NCBI GenBank assembly: GCA_903861645.1
Contig: CAIOVE010000020.1
Location: forward strand, 1 to 64,000
Source of the DNA: an uncultured Hyphomicrobiales bacterium
GTDB lineage: Bacteria > Pseudomonadota > Alphaproteobacteria > Rhizobiales > Beijerinckiaceae
Length of the DNA stretch: 64,000 bases
Reading direction: 5' to 3'
Shown piece by piece: positions 24,291 to 35,570 of the stretch (positions are counted from its first letter, which is position 1; every line of letters begins with the position of its first letter). A model generated the notes under the pieces. The model did not search any database. It had not been told where the DNA came from and saw only the letters and a list, made by a program, of their open reading frames with translations. Made by a program: the position numbers and the translations under genes.

Positions 24291-25328
24291 ATGAGCGTAT
24301 GTGGGGTTTTGCCGCGTCTCGCGTTCGTCGTCGCGGGCATGGGATGCGCTCTCGCGCCGGCGCGCGCGGCGGATGACGCCGCCGCGTTCTACAAGGACAA
24401 GACAATCCGGATGGTCGTCGGTTCGGCGGCGGGGTCGGGCTATGACATCGGCGCGCGTCTGGTGGCGCGCTACATGGCCAATTACATCCCCGGCCGTCCG
24501 ACCTTCGTGATCCAGAACCAGCCGGGCGCCGCCAGCGCGACGATGACCAACGCGCTCTACAACATCGCGCCGCGCGATGGCACGGTCATCGGCGCGGCGA
24601 TCAACGGCATGCCGACGGCGCCCTTGCTGGAGCCCGAGGGCGTGCGCTTCGATCCGACCAAGCTGTCATGGCTCGGCAGCGTCAACCGCGAGGTTCAGAC
24701 GACCTATGTCTGGCATACGTCGCCCGTGCTGAAGCTGGCGGACCTGTTTGATCGCGAATTGATCGTGGGCGCGACGACGCCCGGCACGACGCAGGTTGAT
24801 TTTCCCGTGGTCGCGCGCGCCGTTCTGGGTCTCAAATACAAGGTCATCAGCGGATACGAGGGCACCGCGCAAATCCACAAGGCGATGGAAATGGGCGAGG
24901 TCCACGGCGTCGGCTCGACCGCCTACGCCAGCCTGCGGACCCTGGCGCAAAACTGGCTCGACGAGGGCAAGGTGAAGGTCATCGCCCAATGGGGTCTGCG
25001 CCGCCACAAGGACTTGCCCGATACCCCCGCCATTCTCGATCTGGCGAAGAACGACGCCGACCGTCGCGCGCTGACCTTGATGATGGCGCGACTGGAATAT
25101 GGGCGGCCATTTTTCGCCCCGCCGGGCGTGCCAGCCGATCGCATGGCGGCCCTGACCATGGCCTTTGAAAAGACCATGGGCGACCCCGACTTCATCGCCG
25201 ACGCAAGAAAGCTCAATCTCGAGGTCGAGCCCGTCACCGGCGCGGAAGTCGCCGCGCTCGTGCGCGACGTCAACGCGACGCCGCCGGATGTCGTCGCGCG
25301 CGTTCGCGACGCCTTGCACGGCAGATGA
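24291..25328 (+). CDS. Bug/TctC-family solute-binding protein (LLM operon)
   Basis: 345 residues with a signal peptide ending at APARA and a TctC/Bug domain (DKTIRMVVGSAAGSGYDIGARLVARYM, PTFVIQNQPGA). The sequence is clearly different from the Bug protein at 4170-5132. The ATG at 24291 follows the monooxygenase stop by one base, whereas the longer frame from 24252 would overlap it; coupling to the monooxygenase suggests the ligand is its substrate or a relative. No TctAB transporter genes are adjacent. Confidence 0.85.
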   Translation: MSVCGVLPRLAFVVAGMGCALAPARAADDAAAFYKDKTIRMVVGSAAGSGYDIGARLVARYMANYIPGRPTFVIQNQPGAASATMTNALYNIAPRDGTVIGAAINGMPTAPLLEPEGVRFDPTKLSWLGSVNREVQTTYVWHTSPVLKLADLFDRELIVGATTPGTTQVDFPVVARAVLGLKYKVISGYEGTAQIHKAMEMGEVHGVGSTAYASLRTLAQNWLDEGKVKVIAQWGLRRHKDLPDTPAILDLAKNDADRRALTLMMARLEYGRPFFAPPGVPADRMAALTMAFEKTMGDPDFIADARKLNLEVEPVTGAEVAALVRDVNATPPDVVARVRDALHGR

Positions 25329-25346
25329 GAGCGTGGGGCGGCGAGC

Positions 25347-26285
25347 CTATTGCTCGTCGCCGGCCGGTTCGGCCTCGGTCGCGTCGGTGGTTGATCCGCC
25401 GCGCGACTTCGGCGCTTTCCACTTGTTCGTGCGCTTGCGGGCCTCGTGCATCATGTCGAGCTGGACCTGCTGAATTTCCGACAGGCGCTTCCACTGCCGC
25501 GAGATAAGGTAATCCATCTTTTCGTGCAGATGGCGAATTTCCAGTTCGGCCTTCAGGTTGACGCGATAATCGTTGTTCGAGCGCTGCCGGTCCTTCTGGT
25601 CCTGCCTGTTCTGGCTCATCATGATGACGGGAGCCTGGATCGCGGCGAGGCACGACAAGACCAAGTTGAGCAAGATGAATGGATAGGGGTCGAACGCGGC
25701 CGGATCGCCCTTCCATATATTATAGCCCATCCAGATAAGCATGAAGAAACCGAAGGAAATCAGGAAGCGCCAGCTGCCGCCGAAGCTCGCGAGCTGATCC
25801 GACAACCGCTCTCCGAAGGTGCGGTGCTCCTCGAATTCCTCTTCGGTGTTTTCCGCGATCGTGTCCTGCTTGGAAATGCTTTCGGCGACCTGCCGGTCAA
25901 GCTCGGTGAATTCGCCGTGTTCCTGTTGCAGCAGCTCCTCGACGAAAAGCATTCTGTAGCGCGCGAGTTCGCCGAAGCTGATCTTCGCGTTGGCCGGCAG
26001 GTCCGGATAATCCTGACGAACCCGCTCCGCCAGCGACGGACGCAGCTCGTCGATGCTGACGAGATCGCGCTTGCGATACTTGCGGCCGCTGATGTCGGAG
26101 GCGACTTTTTTCGACGAACGTGGGCGGGCGATCAGGTCCGAATCGGCGACATCTTCATCGCCGGTTTCGCTGGAATCGTCATCCATCATGGTGGAATCAC
26201 TGTCCATGTCCTGATCGAGGTCTTGATCCATGTCGTCTGGATCGAGGTCACGAGTGGGGCGCGGGGTCTTTTCTGGACCAGGCAT
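25347..26285 (-). CDS. DUF1003 membrane protein with an acidic N-terminus
   Basis: 312 residues. The first 60 are highly acidic (DLDPDDMDQDLDQDMDSD, then more Asp/Glu). A middle part reads LGELARYR-like ISFGELARYRMLFVEELLQ. The DUF1003 domain has two membrane helices (WRFLISFGFFMLIWMGYNIW and PFILLNLVLSCLAAIQAPVIMMSQNRQ) and a cytoplasmic coiled tail (RVNLKAELEIRHLHEKMDYLISRQW). The family function is unknown. The ATG at 26283-26285 has AAGGAG upstream. It is convergent with the Bug gene and divergent from hemB. Confidence 0.88.
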   Translation of the reverse strand: MPGPEKTPRPTRDLDPDDMDQDLDQDMDSDSTMMDDDSSETGDEDVADSDLIARPRSSKKVASDISGRKYRKRDLVSIDELRPSLAERVRQDYPDLPANAKISFGELARYRMLFVEELLQQEHGEFTELDRQVAESISKQDTIAENTEEEFEEHRTFGERLSDQLASFGGSWRFLISFGFFMLIWMGYNIWKGDPAAFDPYPFILLNLVLSCLAAIQAPVIMMSQNRQDQKDRQRSNNDYRVNLKAELEIRHLHEKMDYLISRQWKRLSEIQQVQLDMMHEARKRTNKWKAPKSRGGSTTDATEAEPAGDEQ

Positions 26286-26485
26286 TGGCGACTCCTTGGG
26301 ATGCGCTCGGGTACAAGGCTTTCGCATGGGCGACGGTTGCGACAATATTGTGACGCTTGCGGCGCCGCGCGCAGCGCCTCTACCCCAATCCGGTATCGGG
26401 TGAAATAGCCATTCCGGCGGGGCCACGTCGGTTGGCGCGAACGAACCGCTTCCAGCCGTCGCGCGGGCGCGTTAAACTTGGCTAA

Positions 26486-28395
<1,910 letters not shown>

Positions 28396-28477
28396 AAGTG
28401 TCTCCCAATCGACCCGGCCACGCCGGCGAGAGGAGGCTTATAACATTACTGTCCGGGTATTCGACTGGTTTGGCGGA

Positions 28478-28855
28478 TCAGGCCATTTCGCTCGTCATTG
28501 TCAGATAGGCGCGGCCCCAGCAATGGGCCATGTGCTCCGAGATGGAGATAGCCTTGCTCTTGATGGGCTCGGGCAGGCTGGCCTCGACGGCGGGAACCCA
28601 GAGCTCGCGCCAGCGATCGAAATGCTCCTGGCCCATTTTCAGCTTCAGATGGGGCGGGAAGGGCGCGGCCTTGTAGCGCTCGGTTGCGAGCAGCGCCCCG
28701 GACCAGAAGTTGTCCATGGTCGTCAGATGGGCGTCCCAGTCCTTGATCCAGCCATTGAAAACCGGACCCAGCAGGTCGTCCGCCCGCGCCGCGTCGTAGA
28801 AGCGCCTGACGCAATCATGGATGGCGGTTTCATCGGCGATCGCTGCAACGGACAT
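28478..28855 (-). CDS. Group III truncated haemoglobin
   Basis: 125 residues with the class III truncated globin pattern: VRRFYDAARADDLLGPVFNG, a WDAHLTTMDNFWSG segment, FDRWRELW with the proximal-helix region, and a late HMAHCWGRAY. The family binds O2 or NO; campylobacter Ctb is the studied relative. The ATG at 28853-28855 has AAAGGAG upstream, replacing a longer frame. A perfect FNR/FixK-type box lies 46 bases upstream, pointing to low-oxygen control. It follows no operon partner; thiM starts 83 bases downstream of its stop. Confidence 0.9.
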   Translation of the reverse strand: MSVAAIADETAIHDCVRRFYDAARADDLLGPVFNGWIKDWDAHLTTMDNFWSGALLATERYKAAPFPPHLKLKMGQEHFDRWRELWVPAVEASLPEPIKSKAISISEHMAHCWGRAYLTMTSEMA

Positions 28856-28901
28856 GACGGACTCCTTTGAGCGACCATCGGGGGTCGACCGCGCGCGGCC
28901 C

Positions 28902-28915
28902 TTGATCTGAATCAA
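28902..28915. promoter_or_regulatory. Perfect FNR/FixK-type box
   Basis: TTGATCTGAATCAA is an exact TTGAT-N4-ATCAA palindrome, the consensus for FNR/FixK-family activators of alphaproteobacteria. Its centre is about 53 bases upstream of the truncated haemoglobin ATG, leaving room for transcription starting near 28868 if it acts as a class II site at -41.5. It is the only such exact site I found in the window. Confidence 0.8.
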
Positions 28916-28989
28916 AGGCGCTTCGCGGCAGATTGATTGGCGGCTTGGCGCGGATCGTATTCGATATGATGTTGTTGATAGTATTCATG

Positions 28990-29010
28990 TGTTTATTACA
29001 AAAATAAACA
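28990..29010. promoter_or_regulatory. AT-rich perfect inverted repeat upstream of the GGDEF-EAL gene
   Basis: Arms TGTTTATT and AATAAACA around ACAAA form a perfect 8-bp repeat in the 275-base divergent region between the truncated haemoglobin and the GGDEF-EAL gene. It could be an operator or an upstream hairpin. A second, weaker repeat (CGAATA...TATTCG) lies at 29042-29064. Confidence 0.4.
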
Positions 29011-29130
29011 TATTTTAATTCATGGCCGATAACGACTAGTGCGAATAAAATAAGTAAATATTCGTTAGTATCCTCATGCAAGTGTGCTCTGGCGGCGGTC
29101 GCCGCGAAATAAGCATGGGAGATCAGCTTC

Positions 29131-31845
29131 GTGCGTGGGTGGTCGTTTGTAAGTCGGATCGCCGCCCTCGCCTTCGCCGTGATGGTTGGCGCGTTGTTCG
29201 CCATCTCGATGGAGCTCTGGAAGCTGCGCGACGACGCGCTGGATCAGGCGCGCGAGAGCGCCGGCAATCTGGCGACGGTCCTGGCGCGGCAGACGTCGTA
29301 CGCCGCTGGCGCGATGGAACTGGTGCTTGACGAAAGTCTCTCGCGGCTCGCGGCGCTTGACGCCGATACGCCCGAGCATTTCGGTCAATTGGCCGGTCGG
29401 CGTGAAATTCATGACTTTCTGGCCGCCCGGCTGGCCAAGTTGCCTCAAGCCGATGTCATCAATGTCGTCGACGCGCGTGGCGTTGTCGCGGCCTCCAGCC
29501 TCGATTATCCGACGCGGCCCGTGGATCTGTCCGACCGCGACCATTTCCGGCATTTCGCGACAGAACGGGATTCCTCGATTTTCGTTGGCGCGCCGGTGTT
29601 CAGCAAGTTCGGCGGCGCGTGGTCGATGTTTTTCGCGCGCCGTATTGAAAGCGCCAGCGGCGAATTCCTGGGCGAAATCGTGATCGGCGCGCGCCCGGCG
29701 CAGTTCATGAGGCTTTACGACGCCATCGGCGATGTCGATGGCGCCTCCTTCATGCTCCTGCGGCGCGATGGCGCGATTTTCCTGCGGCATCCCGACACGA
29801 CCGAGCGGGCTGGCGAAATGTTGCCGCGGCGCACGGGATGGTACGAGGCGGTGGGAAAAGGCGGCGGATATTTTCGATCCAACGGACTGTTTGACAATGA
29901 GTCCCGTTGGATCGCCGTGCGACCGATTGAAAAATTTCCCCTTGTCGTCAACGTGGCGATTTCCGAAACCAAGGCGCTGAGCGTCTGGCGTTCGCGGGCG
30001 AACGTGATTTTGCTGGGCAGTCTCGCCGTCTCCGCCGTCATGTCGCTGCTGATCTGGATGCTTGTCGACGGCTACCGGAAAGTGCGGGCGTCAAGGCGCG
30101 AGGTGCTGGAACGGGAAGCGAGCCTCGCCGCCGCGTCGCGTGAACTGTCGCGCGCCAATCTGCGCTTCCATTCCGCCCTGACGCACATGCGACAGGGACT
30201 CGCCATGTTCGACGCCAGTGATCGCATCGTCATCCATAATCGCGGCTACGCGGAACTCTACGGCCTGTCCAGCGATCAGATGCCGCCGGGCACGCCGTTG
30301 CAGGACATTCTGGACATGCGCGTGGCCAACGGCATGTACACGATGTCCGGGCCGGACGCCTATATGCGCAGGCATCGCGAGCATTTGGGCGACGACGGCG
30401 ATGAAATGGAACAGTTGCGCGACGGCCGCTATATCGTCCTGACCCATCAGAACATGCCCGACGGCGGCTGGATCACCACCCACGAGGACGTTACCGAGCG
30501 TCAACGGGCGATCGCCCGCATTTCGCACATGGCGCATCACGACGCGCTGACCAATCTGGCCAATCGTTCGCTGTTCCTCGAATGTCTCGAAAAACTGGCG
30601 CGCGACGCGGGGCAGGGGCGCCGCTACGCCGTGCTGTTGATCGACCTCGATCAGTTCAAGGCGATCAACGACACCTATGGCCATTCGGCGGGCGATGCCT
30701 TGCTGTGGGCGGTCGCGGCGCGCATGCAGCAGGCCGTCGAGCCGGGGCAGACAATCGCCCGGCTTGGCGGCGACGAATTCGCCATCGCCGCGTGGCTTGG
30801 CCCCGGCGAGAACGAGAGCGTCATTCGACGCCTCGCCGACCGGCTGCTCGACATCATCCGCGAGCCCTATCTGATCGAGGATCGCGAACTGAAAATCGGC
30901 GTGAGCATCGGCATCGCCCTGTCGCATGACCAGACGCGGGAATCCGGCGACATCATGCGTTTCGCGGACATGGCGCTTTATCGCGCCAAGGCCGAGGGCA
31001 AGAATTGCCACCGGTTGTTCGAGCCGGAAATGGAGGAAAATATCCGGTCGCGACGCGAGCTCGCGCGCGATCTCGACAGGGCGCTGGCGCGCGCCGCCCT
31101 CGATGTCTTTTACCAGCCCGTGGTCGACGCGGCGACGCGCGAGGCGCGGGGCATGGAAGCGCTCGCGCGGTGGCGGCATCCCGAGCACGGGTTCGTTTCG
31201 CCCGCCGTGTTCGTCTCCATCGCCGAGGAGGCGGGCCATGTCATCCGACTGGGCGATTTCGTGCTGGAGCGCGCGTGTCACGATGCGCTGGGCTGGCCCT
31301 CGTCGGTCAAGGTCGCGGTGAACATATCGTCCATCCAGATCGCCAGTTGCGATTTCGTTGAAAAGGTGCGCCGCGTTCTGGCGCGATCGGGACTGCCGGC
31401 GCGGCGTCTGGAACTTGAAATCACCGAGTCGGTGCTGCTCGCCAACAACGACCATAATCTCTCGGTCTTGCATGAACTGCGCGGTCTTGGCGTATCCATC
31501 GTGCTCGATGATTTCGGCACGGGCTTTTCCTCGCTGAGCTATCTGAACCGCTTTCCGTTCGACAAGATCAAGATCGACAAGTCGTTCATCGACGGACTTG
31601 GCGTCGACGCCGGAGCGACGGCGATCGTATCGGCGACGACCAGCATTGCCCGCGCGCTGGAGGCCGTCACCACCGCCGAGGGCGTCGAGACGGAAGCGCA
31701 GGCGACCCTTTTGCGCGCGGCCGCCGTCACCCAGCTTCAGGGCTATCTCGTCGGCAAGCCGCTCCCCGCCGCCGACTGGGCGTTCGTGGATGGCGTCGCG
31801 CGGGTGCGCGACGATAAAGTCGATCCGGCGTCGCGCGCCGCCTGA
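29131..31845 (+). CDS. GGDEF-EAL protein with a periplasmic Cache-type sensor and PAS domain
   Basis: 904 residues. Two membrane helices (about 5-30 and 290-310) bracket a dCache-like sensor with LVLDESLSRLAALD and SDRDHFRHFATERDS. A PAS domain follows (MRQGLAMFDASDRIVIHNRGYAELY, near 350), then a diguanylate cyclase domain with intact GGDEF near residue 546, then an EAL phosphodiesterase domain with EAL near 676, ITESVLL, DDFGTGFSSL, KIDKSFI and AEGVET. Both catalytic domains look complete. Starts at GTG 29131 with GGGAGA upstream. It would control cyclic di-GMP in response to an external small ligand. Confidence 0.93.
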   Translation: MRGWSFVSRIAALAFAVMVGALFAISMELWKLRDDALDQARESAGNLATVLARQTSYAAGAMELVLDESLSRLAALDADTPEHFGQLAGRREIHDFLAARLAKLPQADVINVVDARGVVAASSLDYPTRPVDLSDRDHFRHFATERDSSIFVGAPVFSKFGGAWSMFFARRIESASGEFLGEIVIGARPAQFMRLYDAIGDVDGASFMLLRRDGAIFLRHPDTTERAGEMLPRRTGWYEAVGKGGGYFRSNGLFDNESRWIAVRPIEKFPLVVNVAISETKALSVWRSRANVILLGSLAVSAVMSLLIWMLVDGYRKVRASRREVLEREASLAAASRELSRANLRFHSALTHMRQGLAMFDASDRIVIHNRGYAELYGLSSDQMPPGTPLQDILDMRVANGMYTMSGPDAYMRRHREHLGDDGDEMEQLRDGRYIVLTHQNMPDGGWITTHEDVTERQRAIARISHMAHHDALTNLANRSLFLECLEKLARDAGQGRRYAVLLIDLDQFKAINDTYGHSAGDALLWAVAARMQQAVEPGQTIARLGGDEFAIAAWLGPGENESVIRRLADRLLDIIREPYLIEDRELKIGVSIGIALSHDQTRESGDIMRFADMALYRAKAEGKNCHRLFEPEMEENIRSRRELARDLDRALARAALDVFYQPVVDAATREARGMEALARWRHPEHGFVSPAVFVSIAEEAGHVIRLGDFVLERACHDALGWPSSVKVAVNISSIQIASCDFVEKVRRVLARSGLPARRLELEITESVLLANNDHNLSVLHELRGLGVSIVLDDFGTGFSSLSYLNRFPFDKIKIDKSFIDGLGVDAGATAIVSATTSIARALEAVTTAEGVETEAQATLLRAAAVTQLQGYLVGKPLPAADWAFVDGVARVRDDKVDPASRAA

Positions 31846-31917
31846 CAAGTTGCTCCGTGGTCGGCGCGTCTCTAGAACGCTCCGCGATGGCGTCGGGTCA
31901 TCGGGGGGAAGCGGACC

Positions 31918-33120
31918 ATGACCACCAACGCGGCGACGGGTGTCTCGGCGTCGGCTTCCGGCAACATTGGGCGCCTGGCGATCGCGCAGGCGCTGGGCGG
32001 GGCCAACGCCAATGTCGTTTACGCCACCGGCGCCATCGTCGGGTCGCAGCTGGCGCCTGACCCCTCGCTTGTCACGTTTCCCATTTCGCTCTTCGTGGTC
32101 GGCATGGCCAGCGGGACATTGCCGACGGGCTATATTTCCCGTCGCCATGGCAGACGCGCGGCGTTCCTGATCGGCGCGACGCTCGGCGTCCTGGCCGGAT
32201 TGATCGGCTTGCTGGCGGTCCTGCGCGGCTCGTTCGCCCTTTTTTGCGTGGCGACCTTCGTCGCCGGCGTTTACTCGGCCGTTGTTCAATCCTTTCGCTT
32301 CGCCGCGACGGATGGCGCGCCACCCCTTCTGCGCGCGCGAGCCATTTCCTGGGTCATGGTGGGCGGATTGGTCGGCGGCGTCATCGGGCCACAGATGATC
32401 CAGCTCACGATGAACCTGTGGCAGCCCTACCTGTTCGCCGCCAGCTTCATCGGTCAATCCGCCTTCGCCCTGGCCTCGATGGGCGTGCTGGCCGGCGTGG
32501 ACCTTCGGAGGCCCGCCGCCGCCGAACTCGCCAGTGGTCGCCCGCTGCTCGAAATTGTCGCCACGCCGAAATTCGCGATCGCCGCCCTTTGCGGCGTGGT
32601 CTCCTACGCGCTCATGAATCTGGTCATGACCTCGGCTCCGCTGGCCATGCGCCTGTGTGGCCTGTCGCTGAGCGATTCGAATCTGGGCATCCAGTGGCAC
32701 GTGCTGGCCATGTTCGGGCCGAGTTTTTTCACTGGCGGCCTGATCGCCAGATTTGGCGCCGGGCGGATCGTGGGGGTTGGCCTGTTGCTGACCAGCGCCG
32801 CCGCGGTCGTTGATCTGTCGGGCCAGACCGTCTGGCATTTCTGGACCGGCCTCGTGCTGCTGGGCCTTGGCTGGAATTTCGGCTTCGTGGGCGCCTCCGC
32901 CATGGTTGTCGAGACGCACCGCCCCGAGGAACGCAATAAAGTCCAGTCCTTCAATGATTTCGTCATTTTTGGAACGATGGCGCTTGGCTCGTTTTCGTCC
33001 GGCAAGCTGTTGACGAGTTTTGGCTGGGACGCCGTCAACTGGGTCGCTTTCCCGCCGATCTCGATCGCCCTGGCGGCGCTTCTGGGCGTTGGCCTGCTCA
33101 GGGCGCGCGTGGCGTTCTGA
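31918..33120 (+). CDS. MFS transporter
   Basis: 400 residues, 12 predicted membrane helices, with the MFS loop motif ISRRHGRRAAFLIGATLG near residue 80, and a GxxxGPxxG-type segment (GLVGGVIGPQMIQL) near 155 that is frequent in exporters. It has no neighbour in operon; it lies 72 bases after the GGDEF-EAL gene. It resembles major-facilitator proteins of the YfcJ/arabinose-exporter type; the substrate cannot be predicted. Confidence 0.85.
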   Translation: MTTNAATGVSASASGNIGRLAIAQALGGANANVVYATGAIVGSQLAPDPSLVTFPISLFVVGMASGTLPTGYISRRHGRRAAFLIGATLGVLAGLIGLLAVLRGSFALFCVATFVAGVYSAVVQSFRFAATDGAPPLLRARAISWVMVGGLVGGVIGPQMIQLTMNLWQPYLFAASFIGQSAFALASMGVLAGVDLRRPAAAELASGRPLLEIVATPKFAIAALCGVVSYALMNLVMTSAPLAMRLCGLSLSDSNLGIQWHVLAMFGPSFFTGGLIARFGAGRIVGVGLLLTSAAAVVDLSGQTVWHFWTGLVLLGLGWNFGFVGASAMVVETHRPEERNKVQSFNDFVIFGTMALGSFSSGKLLTSFGWDAVNWVAFPPISIALAALLGVGLLRARVAF

Positions 33121-33135
33121 CGCCGGCCGCCGCCC

Positions 33136-33188
33136 GTTAACCCAACGCATCGGCAATTGGTCCAATCGCGCGCCATCAAAGGGTTAAC
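33136..33188. repeat. Spaced inverted repeat upstream of hppA
   Basis: GTTAACCC (33136-33143) and GGGTTAAC (33181-33188) are perfect inverted copies 37 bases apart, enclosing a smaller ATTGG-T-CCAAT stem. The set lies 130 to 180 bases upstream of hppA. It may form an extended mRNA hairpin after the MFS gene or bind a regulator; the TTAACC half-site resembles half a CtrA box but the spacing is wrong for CtrA. Confidence 0.35.
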
Positions 33189-33314
33189 AGATTGCGAACG
33201 CCTTGGCTTTCTGGCAAGAGGGGCGCGGCTCGGGGGCCCTTGGAACGCCATTCCATCGGGATTTCCTGAAACAAACAGAATTTCGGACGTTCCGAGAACC
33301 GAAGGCGAGGTTAC

Positions 33315-35456
33315 ATGAGTCCCTTATTGCTGGTCATCATCGGCGGTCTATTGTCCGTCGTATACGGCGCTGTCACCATCACCCAATTGATGGCGGCCGA
33401 TGCGGGCTCGAAGCGCATGCAGGAGATCGCTGGCGCGGTCGCGGAAGGCGCGCAGGCCTATCTCAAGCGCCAGTACATCACCATTTCGATCGTGGGCGTG
33501 GTCATTTTCGCGCTGGTTGTCTGGCTGCTCGGCGTCAAGGAAGGCGTCGGCTTCCTGATTGGCGCGATTCTCTCGGGGCTCGCCGGCTTCATCGGCATGA
33601 ACGTCTCGGTTCGCGCCAACGTGCGCACCGCGCAGGCCGCGACCAAGTCGCTGGCTGGCGGTCTCGACATCGCCTTCAAGGCGGGCGCGGTAACCGGCAT
33701 GCTGGTGGCGGGTCTCGCCCTGCTTGGCGTGGCCGTTTATTATTACGTGCTGACCGGCCCGATGGGCCTCAAGCCGAATGATCGCTCGGTCATCGACGCG
33801 CTGGTGTCGCTGGGCTTCGGCGCCTCGCTGATCTCGATCTTCGCGCGTCTGGGCGGCGGCATCTTCACCAAGGGCGCCGACGTCGGCGCCGACCTCGTCG
33901 GCAAGGTCGAAGCGGGCATCCCCGAGGATGATCCGCGCAACCCCGCCACGATCGCGGACAACGTGGGCGACAACGTCGGCGACTGCGCCGGCATGGCCGC
34001 CGACCTCTTCGAGACCTACGCGGTGACGGTCGTCGCGACCATGGTGCTTGGCTCGATCTTCTTCGCCGCCAACGCCGCGACCCTTTCGGCCGCGATGCTT
34101 TACCCGCTGGCGATCTGCGCCACCTGCATCGTGACCTCGATCGTCGGCACCTACTTCGTCAAGCTCGGCGCCAATGGCTCGATCATGGGCGCGCTCTACA
34201 AGGGCCTGATCGTCACCGGCATCCTGTCGATTGGCGGTCTGGCGCTGGCGACCCAGTTCGTCACGGGCTGGGGCGAATTCGGCAAGGTCGCCGGCCTGAC
34301 GATCACTGGCTCCAATCTGTTCATCTGCGGCCTCGTCGGCCTGCTCGTGACGGGTTTGCTCGTGGTCATCACCGAGTACTACACGGGCACGGGCAAGCGC
34401 CCGGTCGTCTCCATCGCGCAGGCCTCGGTCACCGGCCACGGCACGAACGTGATCCAGGGTCTGGCCGTGTCGCTTGAGTCGACGGCCATGCCGGCCATGG
34501 TGATCGTGGGCGGCATTCTCGCCACCTACCAGCTCGCCGGCCTCTACGGCACCGCCATCGCCGTTACGACCATGCTCGGCCTCGCCGGCATGATCGTCGC
34601 CCTCGACGCCTTCGGTCCGGTGACGGATAACGCCGGCGGCATCGCGGAAATGGCGGGCTTGCCGAAGGAAGTGCGTCACGCCACCGACGCGCTTGACGCG
34701 GTTGGCAACACCACCAAGGCGGTGACGAAGGGCTACGCGATCGGCTCGGCCGGTCTCGGCGCCCTCGTGTTGTTCGCCGCCTACACCAACGATCTCGAGG
34801 CCTTCACCAAGAGCGGCGTCAAGTACTTCCAGGGCATGGGCACGGTCTCCTTCGACCTCTCCAACCCCTATGTGGTCGCCGGTCTGATCTTTGGCGGCCT
34901 CATCCCGTACCTGTTCGGCGGCATCGCCATGACGGCGGTGGGTCGCGCGGCCGGTTCGGTCGTCGAGGAAGTGCGTCGTCAGTTCAAGGAAAAGCCGGGC
35001 ATCATGGCGGGAACGGAGCGTCCCGATTATGCGCGCGCGGTCGATCTGCTGACCAAGGCGGCGATCAAGGAGATGATCATCCCCTCGTTGCTGCCGGTTC
35101 TGGCGCCGCTCGTCGCCTATTTCGGCGTGCTCTGGATCTCCGGCTCCAAGGCTTCGGCCTTCGCGGCGCTGGGCGCCTCGCTGCTCGGCGTGATCGTCAA
35201 CGGCCTGTTTGTCGCGATCTCGATGACCTCGGGCGGCGGCGCCTGGGACAACGCCAAGAAGTCCTTCGAGGATGGCTTCATCGACAAGGACGGCGTGAAG
35301 CACCTGAAGGGCGGCGACGCGCACAAGGCGTCCGTCACGGGCGACACCGTCGGCGACCCCTACAAGGACACCGCCGGTCCGGCCGTCAACCCGGCGATCA
35401 AGATCACCAACATCGTGGCCCTGCTGCTGCTGGCGGTTCTGGCCCACGGCGGCTGA
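33315..35456 (+). CDS. hppA: Membrane-bound proton-pumping pyrophosphatase (K+-independent type)
   Basis: 713 residues, about 16 membrane helices. It hydrolyses pyrophosphate to pump protons. The catalytic segment is visible as [20 protein letters not shown] followed by [20 protein letters not shown]. The K+-dependence position reads GNTTKA, with Lys where K+-dependent enzymes have Ala, so it is the K+-independent, H+-translocating class. Such enzymes are common in purple phototrophs, where they save energy in the dark. Single gene with its own terminator. Confidence 0.97.
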   Translation: MSPLLLVIIGGLLSVVYGAVTITQLMAADAGSKRMQEIAGAVAEGAQAYLKRQYITISIVGVVIFALVVWLLGVKEGVGFLIGAILSGLAGFIGMNVSVRANVRTAQAATKSLAGGLDIAFKAGAVTGMLVAGLALLGVAVYYYVLTGPMGLKPNDRSVIDALVSLGFGASLISIFARLGGGIFTKGADVGADLVGKVEAGIPEDDPRNPATIADNVGDNVGDCAGMAADLFETYAVTVVATMVLGSIFFAANAATLSAAMLYPLAICATCIVTSIVGTYFVKLGANGSIMGALYKGLIVTGILSIGGLALATQFVTGWGEFGKVAGLTITGSNLFICGLVGLLVTGLLVVITEYYTGTGKRPVVSIAQASVTGHGTNVIQGLAVSLESTAMPAMVIVGGILATYQLAGLYGTAIAVTTMLGLAGMIVALDAFGPVTDNAGGIAEMAGLPKEVRHATDALDAVGNTTKAVTKGYAIGSAGLGALVLFAAYTNDLEAFTKSGVKYFQGMGTVSFDLSNPYVVAGLIFGGLIPYLFGGIAMTAVGRAAGSVVEEVRRQFKEKPGIMAGTERPDYARAVDLLTKAAIKEMIIPSLLPVLAPLVAYFGVLWISGSKASAFAALGASLLGVIVNGLFVAISMTSGGGAWDNAKKSFEDGFIDKDGVKHLKGGDAHKASVTGDTVGDPYKDTAGPAVNPAIKITNIVALLLLAVLAHGG

Positions 35457-35464
35457 TCGAACAC

Positions 35465-35490
35465 CTTGCGGCGCCCTCGGGCGCCGCAAG
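35465..35490. terminator. Strong hairpin directly after hppA
   Basis: An 11-bp perfect stem (CTTGCGGCGCC and its complement) with a CTCG tetraloop begins 9 bases after the hppA stop. It has no T-run of its own and probably works together with the second hairpin at 35515-35541. Confidence 0.6.
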
Positions 35491-35514
35491 CGTTTCACGA
35501 CAACGCCAGACGCA

Positions 35515-35541
35515 AAAAAGGCCGGTCAGACCGGCCTTTTT
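35515..35541. terminator. Bidirectional rho-independent terminator between hppA and bamE
   Basis: AAAAAGGCCGGT, a CAG loop and ACCGGCCTTTTT form a 12-bp stem with an A-run before and a T-run after, so it can end transcripts from both hppA (plus) and the convergent bamE gene (minus). Confidence 0.9.
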
Positions 35542-35570
35542 CATGTCCGAAACGGGGATTGTCGCCGGGG

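Noticed and set aside
28396-28477. TPP riboswitch before thiM
   Set aside because: The leader lacks the conserved CUGAGA and ACC(U/C)GA(A/U)CUGAU-type elements.
30091-33165. 1,024-codon antisense frame across the GGDEF-EAL and MFS genes
   Set aside because: It is the complement of two well-supported genes in GC-rich DNA; its translation is low-complexity and has no domain.
33136-33188. CtrA binding site from the TTAACC half-sites
   Set aside because: CtrA sites are TTAA-N7-TTAA; these half-sites are inverted and 37 bases apart.
33348-35498. 716-codon antisense frame opposite hppA
   Set aside because: A shadow of the hppA reading frame, rich in His/Asp/Arg, no domain.
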